64,000 bases of DNA from Streptomyces sp. CB01201 (GTDB lineage Bacteria; Actinomycetota; Actinomycetes; Streptomycetales; Streptomycetaceae), in assembly GCF_002803085.1 (NCBI RefSeq), contig NZ_NNBJ01000008.1:183645-247644 (forward strand). Reading direction: 5' to 3'. Shown here piece by piece: positions 45,609-54,739 of this stretch. The notes beneath the pieces were generated by a model that saw only the letters and a program-made list of their open reading frames with translations, ran no database searches and was not told where the DNA came from. Numbering within the stretch: the stretch's first letter is position 1; each line of letters begins with the position of its first letter. Both the position numbers and the translations under genes were made by a program.

Positions 45609-46597
45609 CCGCCCTGCCCACTCCACGCGGGCCCTTGTCCCACGCCGCCATCGCCGCGCTGGGCCACGGTCCGGACGCCACGCTGCCCGACAGCGCGGCC
45701 GTCGACGCTGCCGACCCGTACGGCGACGATCTCCAACTCGCCCTGTACACGCTGTACGAGCTGCACTACCGCGGTTTCGAGGGTGTGTCCGACGAACTCG
45801 AATGGGATCCGCCTCTGCTGACCCTGCGCCGCGCTCTGGAGCGCTCCTTCCTGTCCGCGCTGCGCGCCGACACCCCCCGAGGCCGCACCGCACAGGAAGC
45901 GCTCGACGAACTCCTCGTCGAGCCCGTCGAGGCGACCGGAAGCGTCAGCCACCACCTGGCCCACGACGGGGAGTTGTGGCAGATGCGGGAGTACGTGAAG
46001 CTCCGCTCGCTCTACCACCTCAAGGAGGCCGACCCCCATCTGTGGGTGGTGCCCCGGCTGCGCGGGCGCGCCAAGGCGGGCATGGTCGCCATCGAGTACG
46101 ACGAGTTCGGTGCGGGGCACGCCGACCGCATCCACTCCCGGCTCTTCGCGAACCTGATGGACGACCTCGGTCTGGACTCCGGCTACGGCCGCCATGTCGA
46201 CGAGGCTCCGGCCGAGGCATTGGTGACGGTCAACCTCATGTCGCTCTTCGGTCTGCACCGGGCTCTGCGCGGGGCCCTGGTCGGCCATTTCGCGGCCGTG
46301 GAGATCACCTCGTCCCCCGGCTCGCGCCGTCTCGCCGCCGCGATGCGCCGCCTCGACGCGGGCCCGGCCGCCGAACACTTCTACGCGGAGCACGTCGAGG
46401 CGGACGCGGTGCACGAACAAGTGGTGCGGCACGAGGTGGTGGCCGGCCTCCTGGCCGACGAGCCCTCCCTCGACGCCGACATCGCGTTCGGCGCCGACGC
46501 CACCGTCCTGGTCGAGGACCGTCTGGCCGGGCACCTCCTCACCGTCTGGGGCACGGGGCGCTCGGCCCTGTACGAGGGCCGCACCATCACGGCCTAA
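45605..46597 (+). CDS. Iron-containing redox enzyme family protein (haem-oxygenase-like fold)
   Basis: A 330-residue helical protein of the haem-oxygenase-like di-iron group. YTLYELHYRGFEGVSDELEW, MREYVKLRSLYHLKEADPHL, AGMVAIEYDEFGAGHADRIH and HFYAEHVEADAVHEQVVRHE supply Glu/His ligands typical of di-iron oxidases in this fold. Known relatives do oxidative cleavage or desaturation of amino-acid or fatty-acid-like substrates; the reaction here is unknown. GTG 45605 overlaps the CDGSH stop by 4 bp, so the CDGSH protein is a likely electron-transfer or cluster partner. Confidence 0.8.
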   Translation: MTALPTPRGPLSHAAIAALGHGPDATLPDSAAVDAADPYGDDLQLALYTLYELHYRGFEGVSDELEWDPPLLTLRRALERSFLSALRADTPRGRTAQEALDELLVEPVEATGSVSHHLAHDGELWQMREYVKLRSLYHLKEADPHLWVVPRLRGRAKAGMVAIEYDEFGAGHADRIHSRLFANLMDDLGLDSGYGRHVDEAPAEALVTVNLMSLFGLHRALRGALVGHFAAVEITSSPGSRRLAAAMRRLDAGPAAEHFYAEHVEADAVHEQVVRHEVVAGLLADEPSLDADIAFGADATVLVEDRLAGHLLTVWGTGRSALYEGRTITA

Positions 46598-46670
46598 AGG
46601 ATCACAGGGTGCGAACCACCACAGAGCACCGCACAATGGGCGATACCCGACGGCCTGGAGGCTGATCACG

Positions 46671-46832
46671 ATGGTCCCGCTCCTTCTTGTCCTACTCCTG
46701 GTACTGATCCTCTTCGGCGCGGGTTTCGCGCTGAAGATCCTGTGGTGGATCGCGATCGTCGTGCTGGTCCTGTGGCTGATCGGCTTCATCGCCCGGCCGA
46801 AGAACGGCAGCGGCCGCTGGTATCGCTGGTAA
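46671..46832 (+). CDS. Small hydrophobic membrane protein, 53 residues
   Basis: The protein is MVPLLLVLLLVLILFGAGFA, a second hydrophobic segment ILWWIAIVVLVLWLIGFIAR, and a short basic tail ending GSGRWYRW. Two membrane helices are predicted by eye. Similar short hydrophobic proteins are common in Streptomyces and have no known role. GGAGG lies about 12 nt upstream of ATG 46671. Too short for routine gene calling. Confidence 0.75.
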   Translation: MVPLLLVLLLVLILFGAGFALKILWWIAIVVLVLWLIGFIARPKNGSGRWYRW

Positions 46833-46938
46833 CGAACCCATAACGGGACTAGCCCAGTCTTCAAGGCCTGTTTCTGTTCCGGACAGGCAAGCCGCGACCG
46901 GCGGCCACCCGGTGGCAGCAGGCTCATGCGCAGACGCG

Positions 46939-46974
46939 ACGGCCGCACGACAGAAACCCTCGTCGTGCGGCCGT
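46939..46974. terminator. Stem-loop after the small membrane protein gene
   Basis: A 13-bp perfect stem (46939-46951 with 46962-46974) has a 10-nt loop, about 105 bp after the stop and 70 bp before the phospholipase start. Confidence 0.65.
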
Positions 46975-47044
46975 TCCGTCAACTCCCCTCCCCCGCAGGT
47001 CAGTTCACCGCGTGCGGTCGGCTGCCCTCACCCCAAGGAGTGCC

Positions 47045-49120
47045 ATGGGCCCCGTGTCCCGACGCAGATTCATCAGCATGGCGGCAGGCGCCACCGGCAG
47101 CGCGGCGGCGCTGTCCGCGCTGCCGGACTCCCTCCAGCAAGCACTGGCCGCGCCCGCCGTCAGCGGCGGCAGCATCGACGACATCCAGCACGTGGTCGTC
47201 TTCATGCAGGAGAACCGGGCGTTCGACCACTACTACGGGTCGATGAAGGGCGTGCGGGGCTTCGCCGACCGCAACGCCATCGGCCTGCCGAGCGGAAAGT
47301 CCGTGTTCCACCAGCCGTACTCGAACGCCGACGGACACATTCTCCCCTTCCACATGGACACCGCGACGACCAGCGCCATCTGCGCCGACGCACCCGCCAT
47401 GAGCTACCCGGTGGACACCGCCATCTGGCACAACGGCAAGTACGACGCCTGGAACACCGCACGCACCCCGGGTCTCGGCATGGGTTACTTCAACCGCGCC
47501 GACCTGCCGTTCTACTACGCGCTCGCCGACGCGTTCACCGTCTGCGACCACTATTTCTGCTCGACGCTGACCCAGACCAACCCGAACCGGCTGCATCTGT
47601 TCACCGGCTCGAACGGGCTGTCCGTGGGGCAGAGCGCGGTGCTCGACAACACCGAGCCCTCGGCCGGGTTCACCTGGACCACCTACGCGGAACGCCTCGA
47701 AGCGGCCGGGATCAGCTGGAAGATCTACCAGCAGAGCGACAACTTCGACGACAACGCACTCGCCTGGTTCGCCAACTTCAAGCAGGCGAAGGCCGGATCG
47801 GCCCTGCACGACAAGGGCATGGCGACCGTCCCGGACCTCGTGACCGCCTTCGCGAAGGACATCGCCGCGGGCACCCTGCCCCAGGTGTCGTGGATCATCG
47901 CGCCGGCCGCGCAGTCCGAGCACGCGAACTACAAGCCGGCCTGGGGCGAGGACCTCTCGGCCCGCCTGCTCGCGGCCCTGGCCGCGAACCAGGGCACCTG
48001 GTCGAAAACCGCCTTCGTCCTCAACTACGACGAGAACGGCGGCTTCTTCGACCACGTGCCGCCGCCCGTCCCGCCCGCCACCTCAAGCCAGGGCATCAGC
48101 TCGGTCAGCACGACCGGCGAGATATCCGGCGGCAAGGCGATCGGCATGGGCCCGCGTGTTCCCCTGATCGTCGTCTCACCCTGGACCAGGGGCGGTTACG
48201 TCTGCTCCCAGGTCTTCGACCACACCTCGGTGATCCGCTTCCTGGAGCAGCGCTTCGGCGTCCACGAACCCAACATCAGCGCCTGGCGGCGGGCGGTGAG
48301 CGGCGACCTGACCTCGGCATTCGGCTTCGGCACGACCGACACGTCCTGGCCGTCGCTGCCCGACACCAGCGGGTACGTATCCGGCGCCAACACCCAGTGC
48401 TCCACGCTGCCCGCACCCAAGGTCCCGGCCCAACAGGCCCTGCCCACACAGGAATCGGGTACCAAACCGGCGCGGGCACTGCCGTGGCAGCCGAACGCCA
48501 ACGGCCGGACGGACTGCGCGGGCGGCAAGTTCTGGATCGACATGAGCAACACCGGCAGCGCGGGCGTGACGTACTCGGTGTACCCCAACGCCTATCGTAC
48601 GGACGGCCCTTGGCTGTACACGGTCGGCGCCGGCGCCACCGTCTCGGACTACTGGGCGGCCGGCACCGGCGCCTACGACCTGTCCCTGTACGGGCCCAAC
48701 GGCTTCCACCGCCGCTTCGTCGGGAACCGCGTCACCGCCTGTGCCGGCACCGCCGCATCGGTGGAGGTCGCCGTCGCCTACGACACGACACGCGGTGAGG
48801 TGCGCCTCGCCCTCACCAACTCCGGTGGCAGCGCGGCCACGGTGACGGTCACCGACAACGCGTACGCGACCGGCGGCCCCTGGACCTATCAGGTGCCGGC
48901 CCACACCACCGCCACCGCCCCGGTCTCCGCCTCGTTCGCGACGGCGAGCGGCTGGTACGACCTGACGGTCACCGCCACCACCTCCGACGGCTTCCTGCGT
49001 CGCCTCGCCGGGCACATCGAGACGGGCACGACGAGCGTCACCGACCCGGCGATGGCCCGGGCCGCGGCGCCGCTCCGTCTGCTGCCGGCGGCGGCGCGCA
49101 CGAGTGCGGCGGCCGGCTAG
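47045..49120 (+). CDS. Tat-exported phospholipase C (phosphocholine-specific/acid phosphatase-like)
   Basis: A 691-residue secreted enzyme. The N terminus has a twin-arginine signal (SRRRFISMAAGATGSAAALS) with a cut near LAAPA. The catalytic phosphoesterase domain has HVVVFMQENRAFDHYYGSMK, DALADAFTVCDHYFCS-like ALADAFTVCDHYFCSTLTQT, LNYDENGGFFDHVPPP and the C-terminal SVIRFLEQRFGV; this is the PF04185 family that cleaves phosphatidylcholine headgroups. Two C-terminal beta domains (from ~535 and ~615) match the PLC C-terminal repeats seen in Pseudomonas PlcN/PlcH. ATG 47045 follows AAGGAG. The stop overlaps the convergent gene's stop by 4 bp. Confidence 0.9.
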   Translation: MGPVSRRRFISMAAGATGSAAALSALPDSLQQALAAPAVSGGSIDDIQHVVVFMQENRAFDHYYGSMKGVRGFADRNAIGLPSGKSVFHQPYSNADGHILPFHMDTATTSAICADAPAMSYPVDTAIWHNGKYDAWNTARTPGLGMGYFNRADLPFYYALADAFTVCDHYFCSTLTQTNPNRLHLFTGSNGLSVGQSAVLDNTEPSAGFTWTTYAERLEAAGISWKIYQQSDNFDDNALAWFANFKQAKAGSALHDKGMATVPDLVTAFAKDIAAGTLPQVSWIIAPAAQSEHANYKPAWGEDLSARLLAALAANQGTWSKTAFVLNYDENGGFFDHVPPPVPPATSSQGISSVSTTGEISGGKAIGMGPRVPLIVVSPWTRGGYVCSQVFDHTSVIRFLEQRFGVHEPNISAWRRAVSGDLTSAFGFGTTDTSWPSLPDTSGYVSGANTQCSTLPAPKVPAQQALPTQESGTKPARALPWQPNANGRTDCAGGKFWIDMSNTGSAGVTYSVYPNAYRTDGPWLYTVGAGATVSDYWAAGTGAYDLSLYGPNGFHRRFVGNRVTACAGTAASVEVAVAYDTTRGEVRLALTNSGGSAATVTVTDNAYATGGPWTYQVPAHTTATAPVSASFATASGWYDLTVTATTSDGFLRRLAGHIETGTTSVTDPAMARAAAPLRLLPAAARTSAAAG

Positions 49121-49695
49121 GAGCGATGGCGATAGGACGCCACGCGGGAGCGGGCCTCCTGTTCGGTCAGGCCCAGCGCCCGGCCCACCGATTCCCAGGG
49201 AACCTCGTCGGCCCGGGTGTGGAAGGCGGCGACCATGCCGACCCGGCCGACGAGGCGTTCCAGGACCGCGACGACGCGCAGCGCGGCGAGCGGCGCGTCG
49301 TCGGCCAGGGACCGCAGGCGCATGTCCAACTCGGCCACCAGAGCGTCGAGTTCGGCCGGGACCGGTACCGTCCGTGCCTCGACGTGCTCGATGTGGTCCT
49401 GCCAGTCGGCGTGCGGGCCGGGGATCTCGGTGTCGTACGGTCGCTCCTCCTCCACCCGGGACCAGTCGATCGGGTGGAGACCGGTGCCGCGCCAGCCGCA
49501 CGCGCAGACGCCCCGCAGATGGGTGGCGAGCGGCGCGCGCAGGGTGCCGTCGTAGGCCCACCAGTCGCCCGGTACGCAGCCGAGGCGGCCACTGTCGGCG
49601 TCGAAGTGCGTCGTCCAGGGCTCACTGCCGTCGGCGAGAGCCGGTGCGGCCCGCCCCGCGTGCGACGCCCCGAACTCGTCGGTCTCCCACTCCAT
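49117..49695 (-). CDS. Hypothetical protein with a Cys-Gly motif and helical C terminus
   Basis: A 192-residue soluble protein. It contains the short motif LRGVCACGWRGT (residues ~60-71), which may be half of a zinc site, and a C-terminal helix-turn-helix-like segment VGRALGLTEQEARSRVASYR. Asp/Glu-rich overall. I do not recognise it. ATG 49695 follows GGGGAGGAG. Its stop overlaps the phospholipase C stop on the opposite strand, leaving no room for a terminator between them. Confidence 0.65.
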   Translation of the reverse strand: MEWETDEFGASHAGRAAPALADGSEPWTTHFDADSGRLGCVPGDWWAYDGTLRAPLATHLRGVCACGWRGTGLHPIDWSRVEEERPYDTEIPGPHADWQDHIEHVEARTVPVPAELDALVAELDMRLRSLADDAPLAALRVVAVLERLVGRVGMVAAFHTRADEVPWESVGRALGLTEQEARSRVASYRHRS

Positions 49696-49953
49696 GGCAC
49701 TCCTCCCCAGGGTGCTCGTGGCCGCCCCGCGGCCCACCCCACCGAGAATGCCCGCACGCCCCGCCCGACAACCGGCGAACGAACGGACCGGACACCCGCG
49801 GCCGGACGTACCTTTTCTACTTCCGTGCCCCCAATCCCCTTGCCCGCAGGGCCGGTTCGAGCCGCCCCCGCGCGTAGTGGACCCGACCGTGCGCACCGAG
49901 CCCGAGCGGGGACGCTCGGGGAACCGGGATCCTGCGCCGCTCGTCCCAGCGGC

Positions 49954-50313
49954 ATGCATCGAAGAATGCCCCTCGTATCCGCGGCGCTCCTGGCCCTCGC
50001 GGCCGGGCCGGCCCTCTCCGGCTGCGGCAGCGCCGCGGCGGAAGCGCCGGTCCCCCTTCAGGGCTTCTCCGTCCAGGGCCGCACGGTCACCACCACCGTG
50101 CTGATCGGAGGTTGCGAGGCGGCCCGGCTCACCTCCCGCGAGAGCGAGAGCACCGTCTCGCTCACGCTGCGGGTGCGGTCGACCGGCCATGAGGGCCAAC
50201 CCTGTCCTGCCTTCATCGCTCGGAAGCACATCGGCACGACCCTGCGGGAGCCCGTCGGGAACCGCTCGGTCGTCGACACGACCAACCGGGCGACGCTGCG
50301 TCCGCCGGGCTGA
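49954..50313 (+). CDS. Small lipoprotein, 119 residues
   Basis: An N-terminal signal MPLVSAALLALAAGPALSGC has a lipobox (LSGC), so the mature protein starts at that Cys and is lipid-anchored outside the membrane. The remaining ~90 residues are beta-rich with two further Cys (GGCEAARLTSRES and GQPCPAFIAR), likely a disulfide. No known domain. The ATG at 49954 or, four codons on, 49966 starts it; no strong ribosome site is visible. Followed by the convergent ligA gene. Confidence 0.65.
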   Translation: MHRRMPLVSAALLALAAGPALSGCGSAAAEAPVPLQGFSVQGRTVTTTVLIGGCEAARLTSRESESTVSLTLRVRSTGHEGQPCPAFIARKHIGTTLREPVGNRSVVDTTNRATLRPPG

Positions 50314-50314
50314 G

Positions 50315-50343
50315 CCGGGGCAGCACCTCTCGGCCCGCCCCGG
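50315..50343. terminator. Weak convergent stem-loop
   Basis: A 7-bp GC stem (50315-50321 with 50337-50343) and a 15-nt loop, between the lipoprotein and ligA stops. Confidence 0.35.
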
Positions 50344-50370
50344 TCCTCAGCACCCGCCGGGGCGGGCCCC

Positions 50371-52449
50371 CTACTCCTCGTCCAGATAGTCGGCGATCAG
50401 CTCCGCGAACTCGGCCGGCGTCATGAGGGGAATGCCGAGCTCTTCGGCCTTCGCCCGCTTCGCGCCCGCCTTCTCCCCCGCGACGACGAGTGAGGTGCGC
50501 CGGGAGACGCTGGACGAGGACTTGCCGCCGGCGCGTTCGACCAGCTCGTTCATCTGGTTGCGGGACAGCTTCTCCAGGCTGCCGGTCATCGCCCCGGTGA
50601 CCACCACCGTCTTGTCGGCCAGGGGCCCGGCGGCTTCGGACGGGGCGGCCTCGTCGCCCTCGGCCGGCGGCGGAGTCGCCCCCGGCTCGGTCATGTTGAC
50701 CCCGGCGGCCGTCAACTTGTCGATCAGGGAACCCAGTTCGGCCAGCTCCGCCACGATCACCGGGGCCTTCCCCGCGCCGATTCCCTCGACCTGCTCGATC
50801 GCCGCGGCGTCGGCCGCGCGCAGATGGTCCATCGTGGCGAAGTGCCGGGCGATCCGGCGGGACATGGAGCGGCCCGTCCCCCGTACTCCGAGCGCGGCGA
50901 GCACCCGGGCCAGCGGCTGGCGCCTGGCGGCGTCGATCGCGGCGAGCAGGTTGTCGGCGCTGGTCTCTCCCATGCGGTCCAGGCTCAGGAGTTGCTCGCG
51001 GGTCAGCGTGAACAGGTCGGCCAGGTCGCCGGCGAGGCCCGCGTCGACGAGCTGGACGACGCGGGTCGTGCCGAGGCCCTCGATGTCCAGCTGGTCGCGG
51101 CCGACGGCGTAGGAGATCGAGGCCACCACCCGGCAGTCCCGGCCCCGGACACAGCGCCAGCGCTGCTCACTGGTGTCGATCTCGGAGCCGCACTGCGGAC
51201 ACACCTCGGGAAAGACGATCGGCTGCTCGGCGCCGGTGCGCAGATGGGCGACGGGCGCCTCGATGCGGGGAATGACGTCACCCGCCTTGTAGACCATTAC
51301 GTGGTCGCCGATGCGCAGGTCGCGGCGGGTGATGTCGGCCGGGTTGTGCAGGGTGGCGTAGGTGACGGTGGAGCCGTCGATCCGGACCGGTTCCAGCACG
51401 GCGCGCGGCGCGATGATGCCGGTGCGTCCCACGTTCCACTCCACCGACAGCAGCGTGGTCACCTTCTCCACGGCGGGGAGCTTGAACGCGATGGCCCAGC
51501 GCGGGGCTCGGGTGCCGGATCCGGCGTCCCGCTGGTCGGCCGCGCTGTCGGCCTTGATGACGACGCCGTCGATGCCGAACGGCAGCTCGGCCCGCAGGCC
51601 GGCGATCTCCGCCACGCGCTCCAGGACCTCGTCCACACCGGACGCCGTGCGCGGCGGGACCGGCGTGTCCGCCGCCGTGTGGACGCCGAGCCCCGCCACT
51701 CGGACCAGCACCTCGCCGTGCGTCAACTCGCCCAGGGCGTCGGCCAGTTCGGGATCGGTGGCGGGCAGGGAGAGCGCCCCGTAGCAGAAGAAGGTCATCT
51801 CGACGGTGTACGGGCGGTCCTTGGCCCGCAGCGAACCGGCGGCGCCGTTGCGGGGGTTCACGAACGGCGCGCCGCCGTGGGCGGTCCGCACCGTATTGGC
51901 CTGCTCGAACTGGTCGGTGGTCATGAGGACTTCACCGCGCACTTCGAGAGTGACCGGTTCGCCGAGCTTCTCGGGCAGGCCGACGATGGTGCCGATGGCA
52001 TGCGAGACGTCCTCGCCGGCTCTGCCGTCGCCCCGGGTGACCAGCTGGACGAGCCGGCCGTCGGCATAGCGGGCGGCGACGGCCAGGCCGTCGAGCTTCG
52101 GCTCCACACTCCAGCCCGCGACCGGCCGCCCGATACGGCGCTCCACCGAGGCGGCCCAGGTCGTGAACTCCTCCGGTGAGAACACGTTGTCCAACGACAG
52201 CATCGCCACGGTGTGCGGCACGTCGCCCTGTGCCGCGCCCCCCGCCACCTTCCCGCTCGGCGAGCCCGGCAGCACCCGCTCGGGATGCTCCGACTCATAG
52301 GCGGCGATCGCCCGTGCGAGGCGGTCGTACGCCTCGTCGTCCAGCACGCTCTCGCCCGTCGTGTAGTACGCGGCCGCGGCCTTGACCGCGGTCTCCACGG
52401 CCTCGGCATAGGCGGTGTCATCAGCAAGAAGTGCAGCGGGTGTCGTCAT
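50371..52449 (-). CDS. ligA: NAD-dependent DNA ligase, probably a second LigA paralogue
   Basis: A 692-residue ligase. Adenylation lysine K118 lies in SVEPKLDGLAVAARYADGR. Other motifs are LVTRGDGRAGEDVS, RGEVLMTTDQFEQAN, and FGIDGVVIKAD. OB fold, a four-Cys zinc finger (CPQCGSEI ... RCVRGRDC), helix-hairpin-helix repeats (EGIGAGKAPVIVAELA) and a C-terminal BRCT (DKTVVVTGAMTGSLEKLSRN) follow. It seals nicks using NAD. The N-terminal Ia domain (AVETAVKAAAAYYTTGESVL) is diverged from the usual Streptomyces LigA opening (family ~735 residues), so I read it as the accessory paralogue. ATG 52449 starts MTTPAALL. Confidence 0.88.
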   Translation of the reverse strand: MTTPAALLADDTAYAEAVETAVKAAAAYYTTGESVLDDEAYDRLARAIAAYESEHPERVLPGSPSGKVAGGAAQGDVPHTVAMLSLDNVFSPEEFTTWAASVERRIGRPVAGWSVEPKLDGLAVAARYADGRLVQLVTRGDGRAGEDVSHAIGTIVGLPEKLGEPVTLEVRGEVLMTTDQFEQANTVRTAHGGAPFVNPRNGAAGSLRAKDRPYTVEMTFFCYGALSLPATDPELADALGELTHGEVLVRVAGLGVHTAADTPVPPRTASGVDEVLERVAEIAGLRAELPFGIDGVVIKADSAADQRDAGSGTRAPRWAIAFKLPAVEKVTTLLSVEWNVGRTGIIAPRAVLEPVRIDGSTVTYATLHNPADITRRDLRIGDHVMVYKAGDVIPRIEAPVAHLRTGAEQPIVFPEVCPQCGSEIDTSEQRWRCVRGRDCRVVASISYAVGRDQLDIEGLGTTRVVQLVDAGLAGDLADLFTLTREQLLSLDRMGETSADNLLAAIDAARRQPLARVLAALGVRGTGRSMSRRIARHFATMDHLRAADAAAIEQVEGIGAGKAPVIVAELAELGSLIDKLTAAGVNMTEPGATPPPAEGDEAAPSEAAGPLADKTVVVTGAMTGSLEKLSRNQMNELVERAGGKSSSSVSRRTSLVVAGEKAGAKRAKAEELGIPLMTPAEFAELIADYLDEE

Positions 52450-52615
52450 GTCGAACATCTTGCCGGTCGCCACTGACAATGCTCCGGAAGCCATCCTTCC
52501 GCTCTACGCGGGCGACTGCCCCGGTCCGCGACTGCACGTGCGCCGGGTCCCGGTGCCGCGGCTCCGAGCGAGCCGGACCCGGTGCCGTGACCCGGCGCCC
52601 GCCGCGCCTCTTCGG

Positions 52616-53929
52616 CTACGCCTCGCCGTGTGCCATGGCGATCAGCCGGTCCAGGACCTTGCCGCCGCTCACCCGCAGGCCGTCGTGCTCCCACTCGTTG
52701 GTCACCCAGGTCCGCAGCCCGCGTACCGCGTCGGCGGTGGCCAGGGAGTCGTCGGTGTCGACGTACATGTCGTCGTGGTAGACGGCGGCGACCACCGGGA
52801 CCTCGTTGGCCGCCAGGACGTCGGGGGCGTACAGATCAGGCCAGTCCGTGCGCCGGGCCAGCAGCTTCGCCGTCTCCCGCAGCGGGCGCAGCGCCGGATC
52901 CGTGTCGAACATCCACGGGTAGATCATCTCGCCGGTGAGCTGCACAGGTTCGCCGTGCGCGAGTGCCTCGGCCGCGTCGAATCCGGGGAACTCCGCACGC
53001 ACCCGCTGCGCGGCCCAGCCGGTCGGCCCCGGGTCCACCGACCGCTGCCCGTAGACGGACTCGTGCAGGACGGCGTAGAGGGGGCCCTCGGCGAAGGAGA
53101 GTTTCGCCCGGACCCCGGCCAGGAACGTGTCGGAGAGCTCGGGCCCGGCACTGCCCCGGACCCAGGCGTCCTCCAGGAGATAGTGCAGCAGGTCGGAGCC
53201 GTTGCCGCTGCCCAGCATCAGGCCGAGGGACTGGAAGGCCTCGACGGTGAGCAGGCCGCCGTCGGGCAACTCCGCGGGCGCCGGGAGCAGGTGCTCACAG
53301 ATCCGCCGTACGGCCTCGACGTCCTGCGGGTAGCGGGCGTAGTGAGCGGCGTTCTTGCGGGCCACCCGCGGATAGGCCGCCCGGTAGACGTCGGCCGCGC
53401 TGCTGCGCAGGCCCGCGAGACCGCCGGTGACCATCGCTTCGCGGAGCCCCTCGGGGGCCAGCGACAGATAGGTGAGCGTGCAGAACCCGCCGAAGCTCTG
53501 CCCGAGCAGGCTCCATCGGCCCTGCTCGCCGAGCAGTGCGCGCCGGATCAGCTCGGCGTCGCGGACGATCGAGTCGGCACGGAAGTGGGCGAGGTAGTCG
53601 GCCTGCGCTGCGGCGTCGCCGCGCACCGGCAGGGTCTGGCGGGTCGCGGGGGTCGACCGGCCGGTGCCGCGCTGGTCGAGGAGGAGCACCCGGTAGTCGT
53701 CCAGGGCCCGGTCGAGCCAGGTGTCCCGGCCCACCGGCCGGGCGGCCCGTCCGCCCGGGCCGCCCTGGAGGTAGAGCAGCCAGGGGAGTTCCGCGTGCTC
53801 CTTGCCGGCCGCGACCACCTCGCGGGCGTACACCTCGATCCGCTCACCCCCGGGATCGGCGTGATCCAGCGGAACCTGGAAGAGGTGGTCGGTCAGGACG
53901 ACGCCCGGCTGTCGGATCACGACGGACAT
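52616..53929 (-). CDS. Prolyl aminopeptidase-like alpha/beta hydrolase (S33)
   Basis: A 437-residue alpha/beta hydrolase of the S33 prolyl-iminopeptidase group. YLQGGPGGRAARP is the oxyanion segment, LLLDQRGTGRSTPATRQTLP is the family signature, and SLLGQSFGGFCTLTYLS gives nucleophile Ser145. The cap region is helical; EMIYPWMFDTDPALRP and VVAAVYHDDMYV may carry the Asp, and His lies in EWEHDGLRV. The enzyme removes N-terminal Pro from peptides. ATG 53929 follows CGAGGAG. Upstream of ligA on the same strand (166 bp), perhaps cotranscribed. Confidence 0.85.
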   Translation of the reverse strand: MSVVIRQPGVVLTDHLFQVPLDHADPGGERIEVYAREVVAAGKEHAELPWLLYLQGGPGGRAARPVGRDTWLDRALDDYRVLLLDQRGTGRSTPATRQTLPVRGDAAAQADYLAHFRADSIVRDAELIRRALLGEQGRWSLLGQSFGGFCTLTYLSLAPEGLREAMVTGGLAGLRSSAADVYRAAYPRVARKNAAHYARYPQDVEAVRRICEHLLPAPAELPDGGLLTVEAFQSLGLMLGSGNGSDLLHYLLEDAWVRGSAGPELSDTFLAGVRAKLSFAEGPLYAVLHESVYGQRSVDPGPTGWAAQRVRAEFPGFDAAEALAHGEPVQLTGEMIYPWMFDTDPALRPLRETAKLLARRTDWPDLYAPDVLAANEVPVVAAVYHDDMYVDTDDSLATADAVRGLRTWVTNEWEHDGLRVSGGKVLDRLIAMAHGEA

Positions 53930-54079
53930 GGGACTCCTCGGTCGGTACGGGTGCGATGGGGCGCGCACGGGACGGTGCTCGGTGGAGCGGTGCCGCTCCA
54001 TGATCTCGCAGTGCGGTCGCGGCCCGGGCCCCGTGGGGCGGGGCACCGTGGCGATCGCCGGTGGTGTACGAAGTCCCAC

Positions 54080-54676
54080 GTGAACGATTTCGACCAGGCC
54101 GCCACCGCCCGCGTGTTCATAGCGCTGGCCCCGCCCGACGACGCCAAGGACGAACTGGCGCACGCGCTGCGTCCCGCGTACGCGGCGTACCCGAGGCTGC
54201 GCTGGAACCGCATCGAGGACTGGCACATCACCCTGGCCTTCCTGGGCGAGTTGCCGGTCACCGCCATTCCGGCGCTGCGGCGGCCGCTCGGCTCCCTCGC
54301 GACGCAGCGGCCGCCGCTGGAGCTCTCCCTGCGCGGAGGCGGGCACTTCGACGAGCGCGTGCTGTGGAGCGGGATCGAAGGGGACCTCGACGGGCTGCAC
54401 CGGCTCACCGCCGATGTGCGGGGCGTGGTCAGGGAGTGCGGCATCGTCTTCGAGGACCGGCCCCTGCGCCCCCATCTGACCCTGGCCAGGGCCCGCCGCG
54501 ACGACCCGTCCAGCGTGGTGAAGGTGGCCGCCGGACTCTCCGGATTCCTCGGTCGGCGATGGCCGGCCGAGCGCCTGCACCTGGTCGCCGGCGACATCGG
54601 CCGGGGACCGGGGCCGATCCGCTACGGCGACGTCGCGGCATGGCACTTCGGCGGCGAGTCCCCGGCCGCGCCCTGA
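54080..54676 (+). CDS. thpR: RNA 2',3'-cyclic phosphodiesterase (ThpR/LigT)
   Basis: A 198-residue 2H phosphoesterase. Two HxTx motifs, WHITLAFLGELP (residues ~49-60) and RPHLTLARARRDD (~131-143), place the paired catalytic histidines. RVFIALAPPDDAKDELAHAL opens the fold. It hydrolyses RNA 2',3'-cyclic phosphates. GTG 54080 was chosen because it begins the fold (NDFDQAATARVFIAL). It diverges from the S33 peptidase gene and ends in a strong hairpin. Confidence 0.88.
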   Translation: MNDFDQAATARVFIALAPPDDAKDELAHALRPAYAAYPRLRWNRIEDWHITLAFLGELPVTAIPALRRPLGSLATQRPPLELSLRGGGHFDERVLWSGIEGDLDGLHRLTADVRGVVRECGIVFEDRPLRPHLTLARARRDDPSSVVKVAAGLSGFLGRRWPAERLHLVAGDIGRGPGPIRYGDVAAWHFGGESPAAP

Positions 54677-54679
54677 GCC

Positions 54680-54710
54680 GGCCGCCTGGGTGCGCCACAC
54701 CCAGGCGGCC
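54680..54710. terminator. Stem-loop after thpR
   Basis: A 13-bp perfect stem (54680-54692 with 54698-54710) with a CGCCA loop begins 4 nt after the thpR stop. Confidence 0.75.
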
Positions 54711-54739
54711 CCGCACCACGTCGCCGTAGCCTGGGGCGC

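Noticed and set aside
52501..52610. A terminator between the S33 peptidase and ligA genes
   Set aside because: Several short GC inverted repeats exist but no single stem is clearly better than chance in this composition, and the genes may be cotranscribed.
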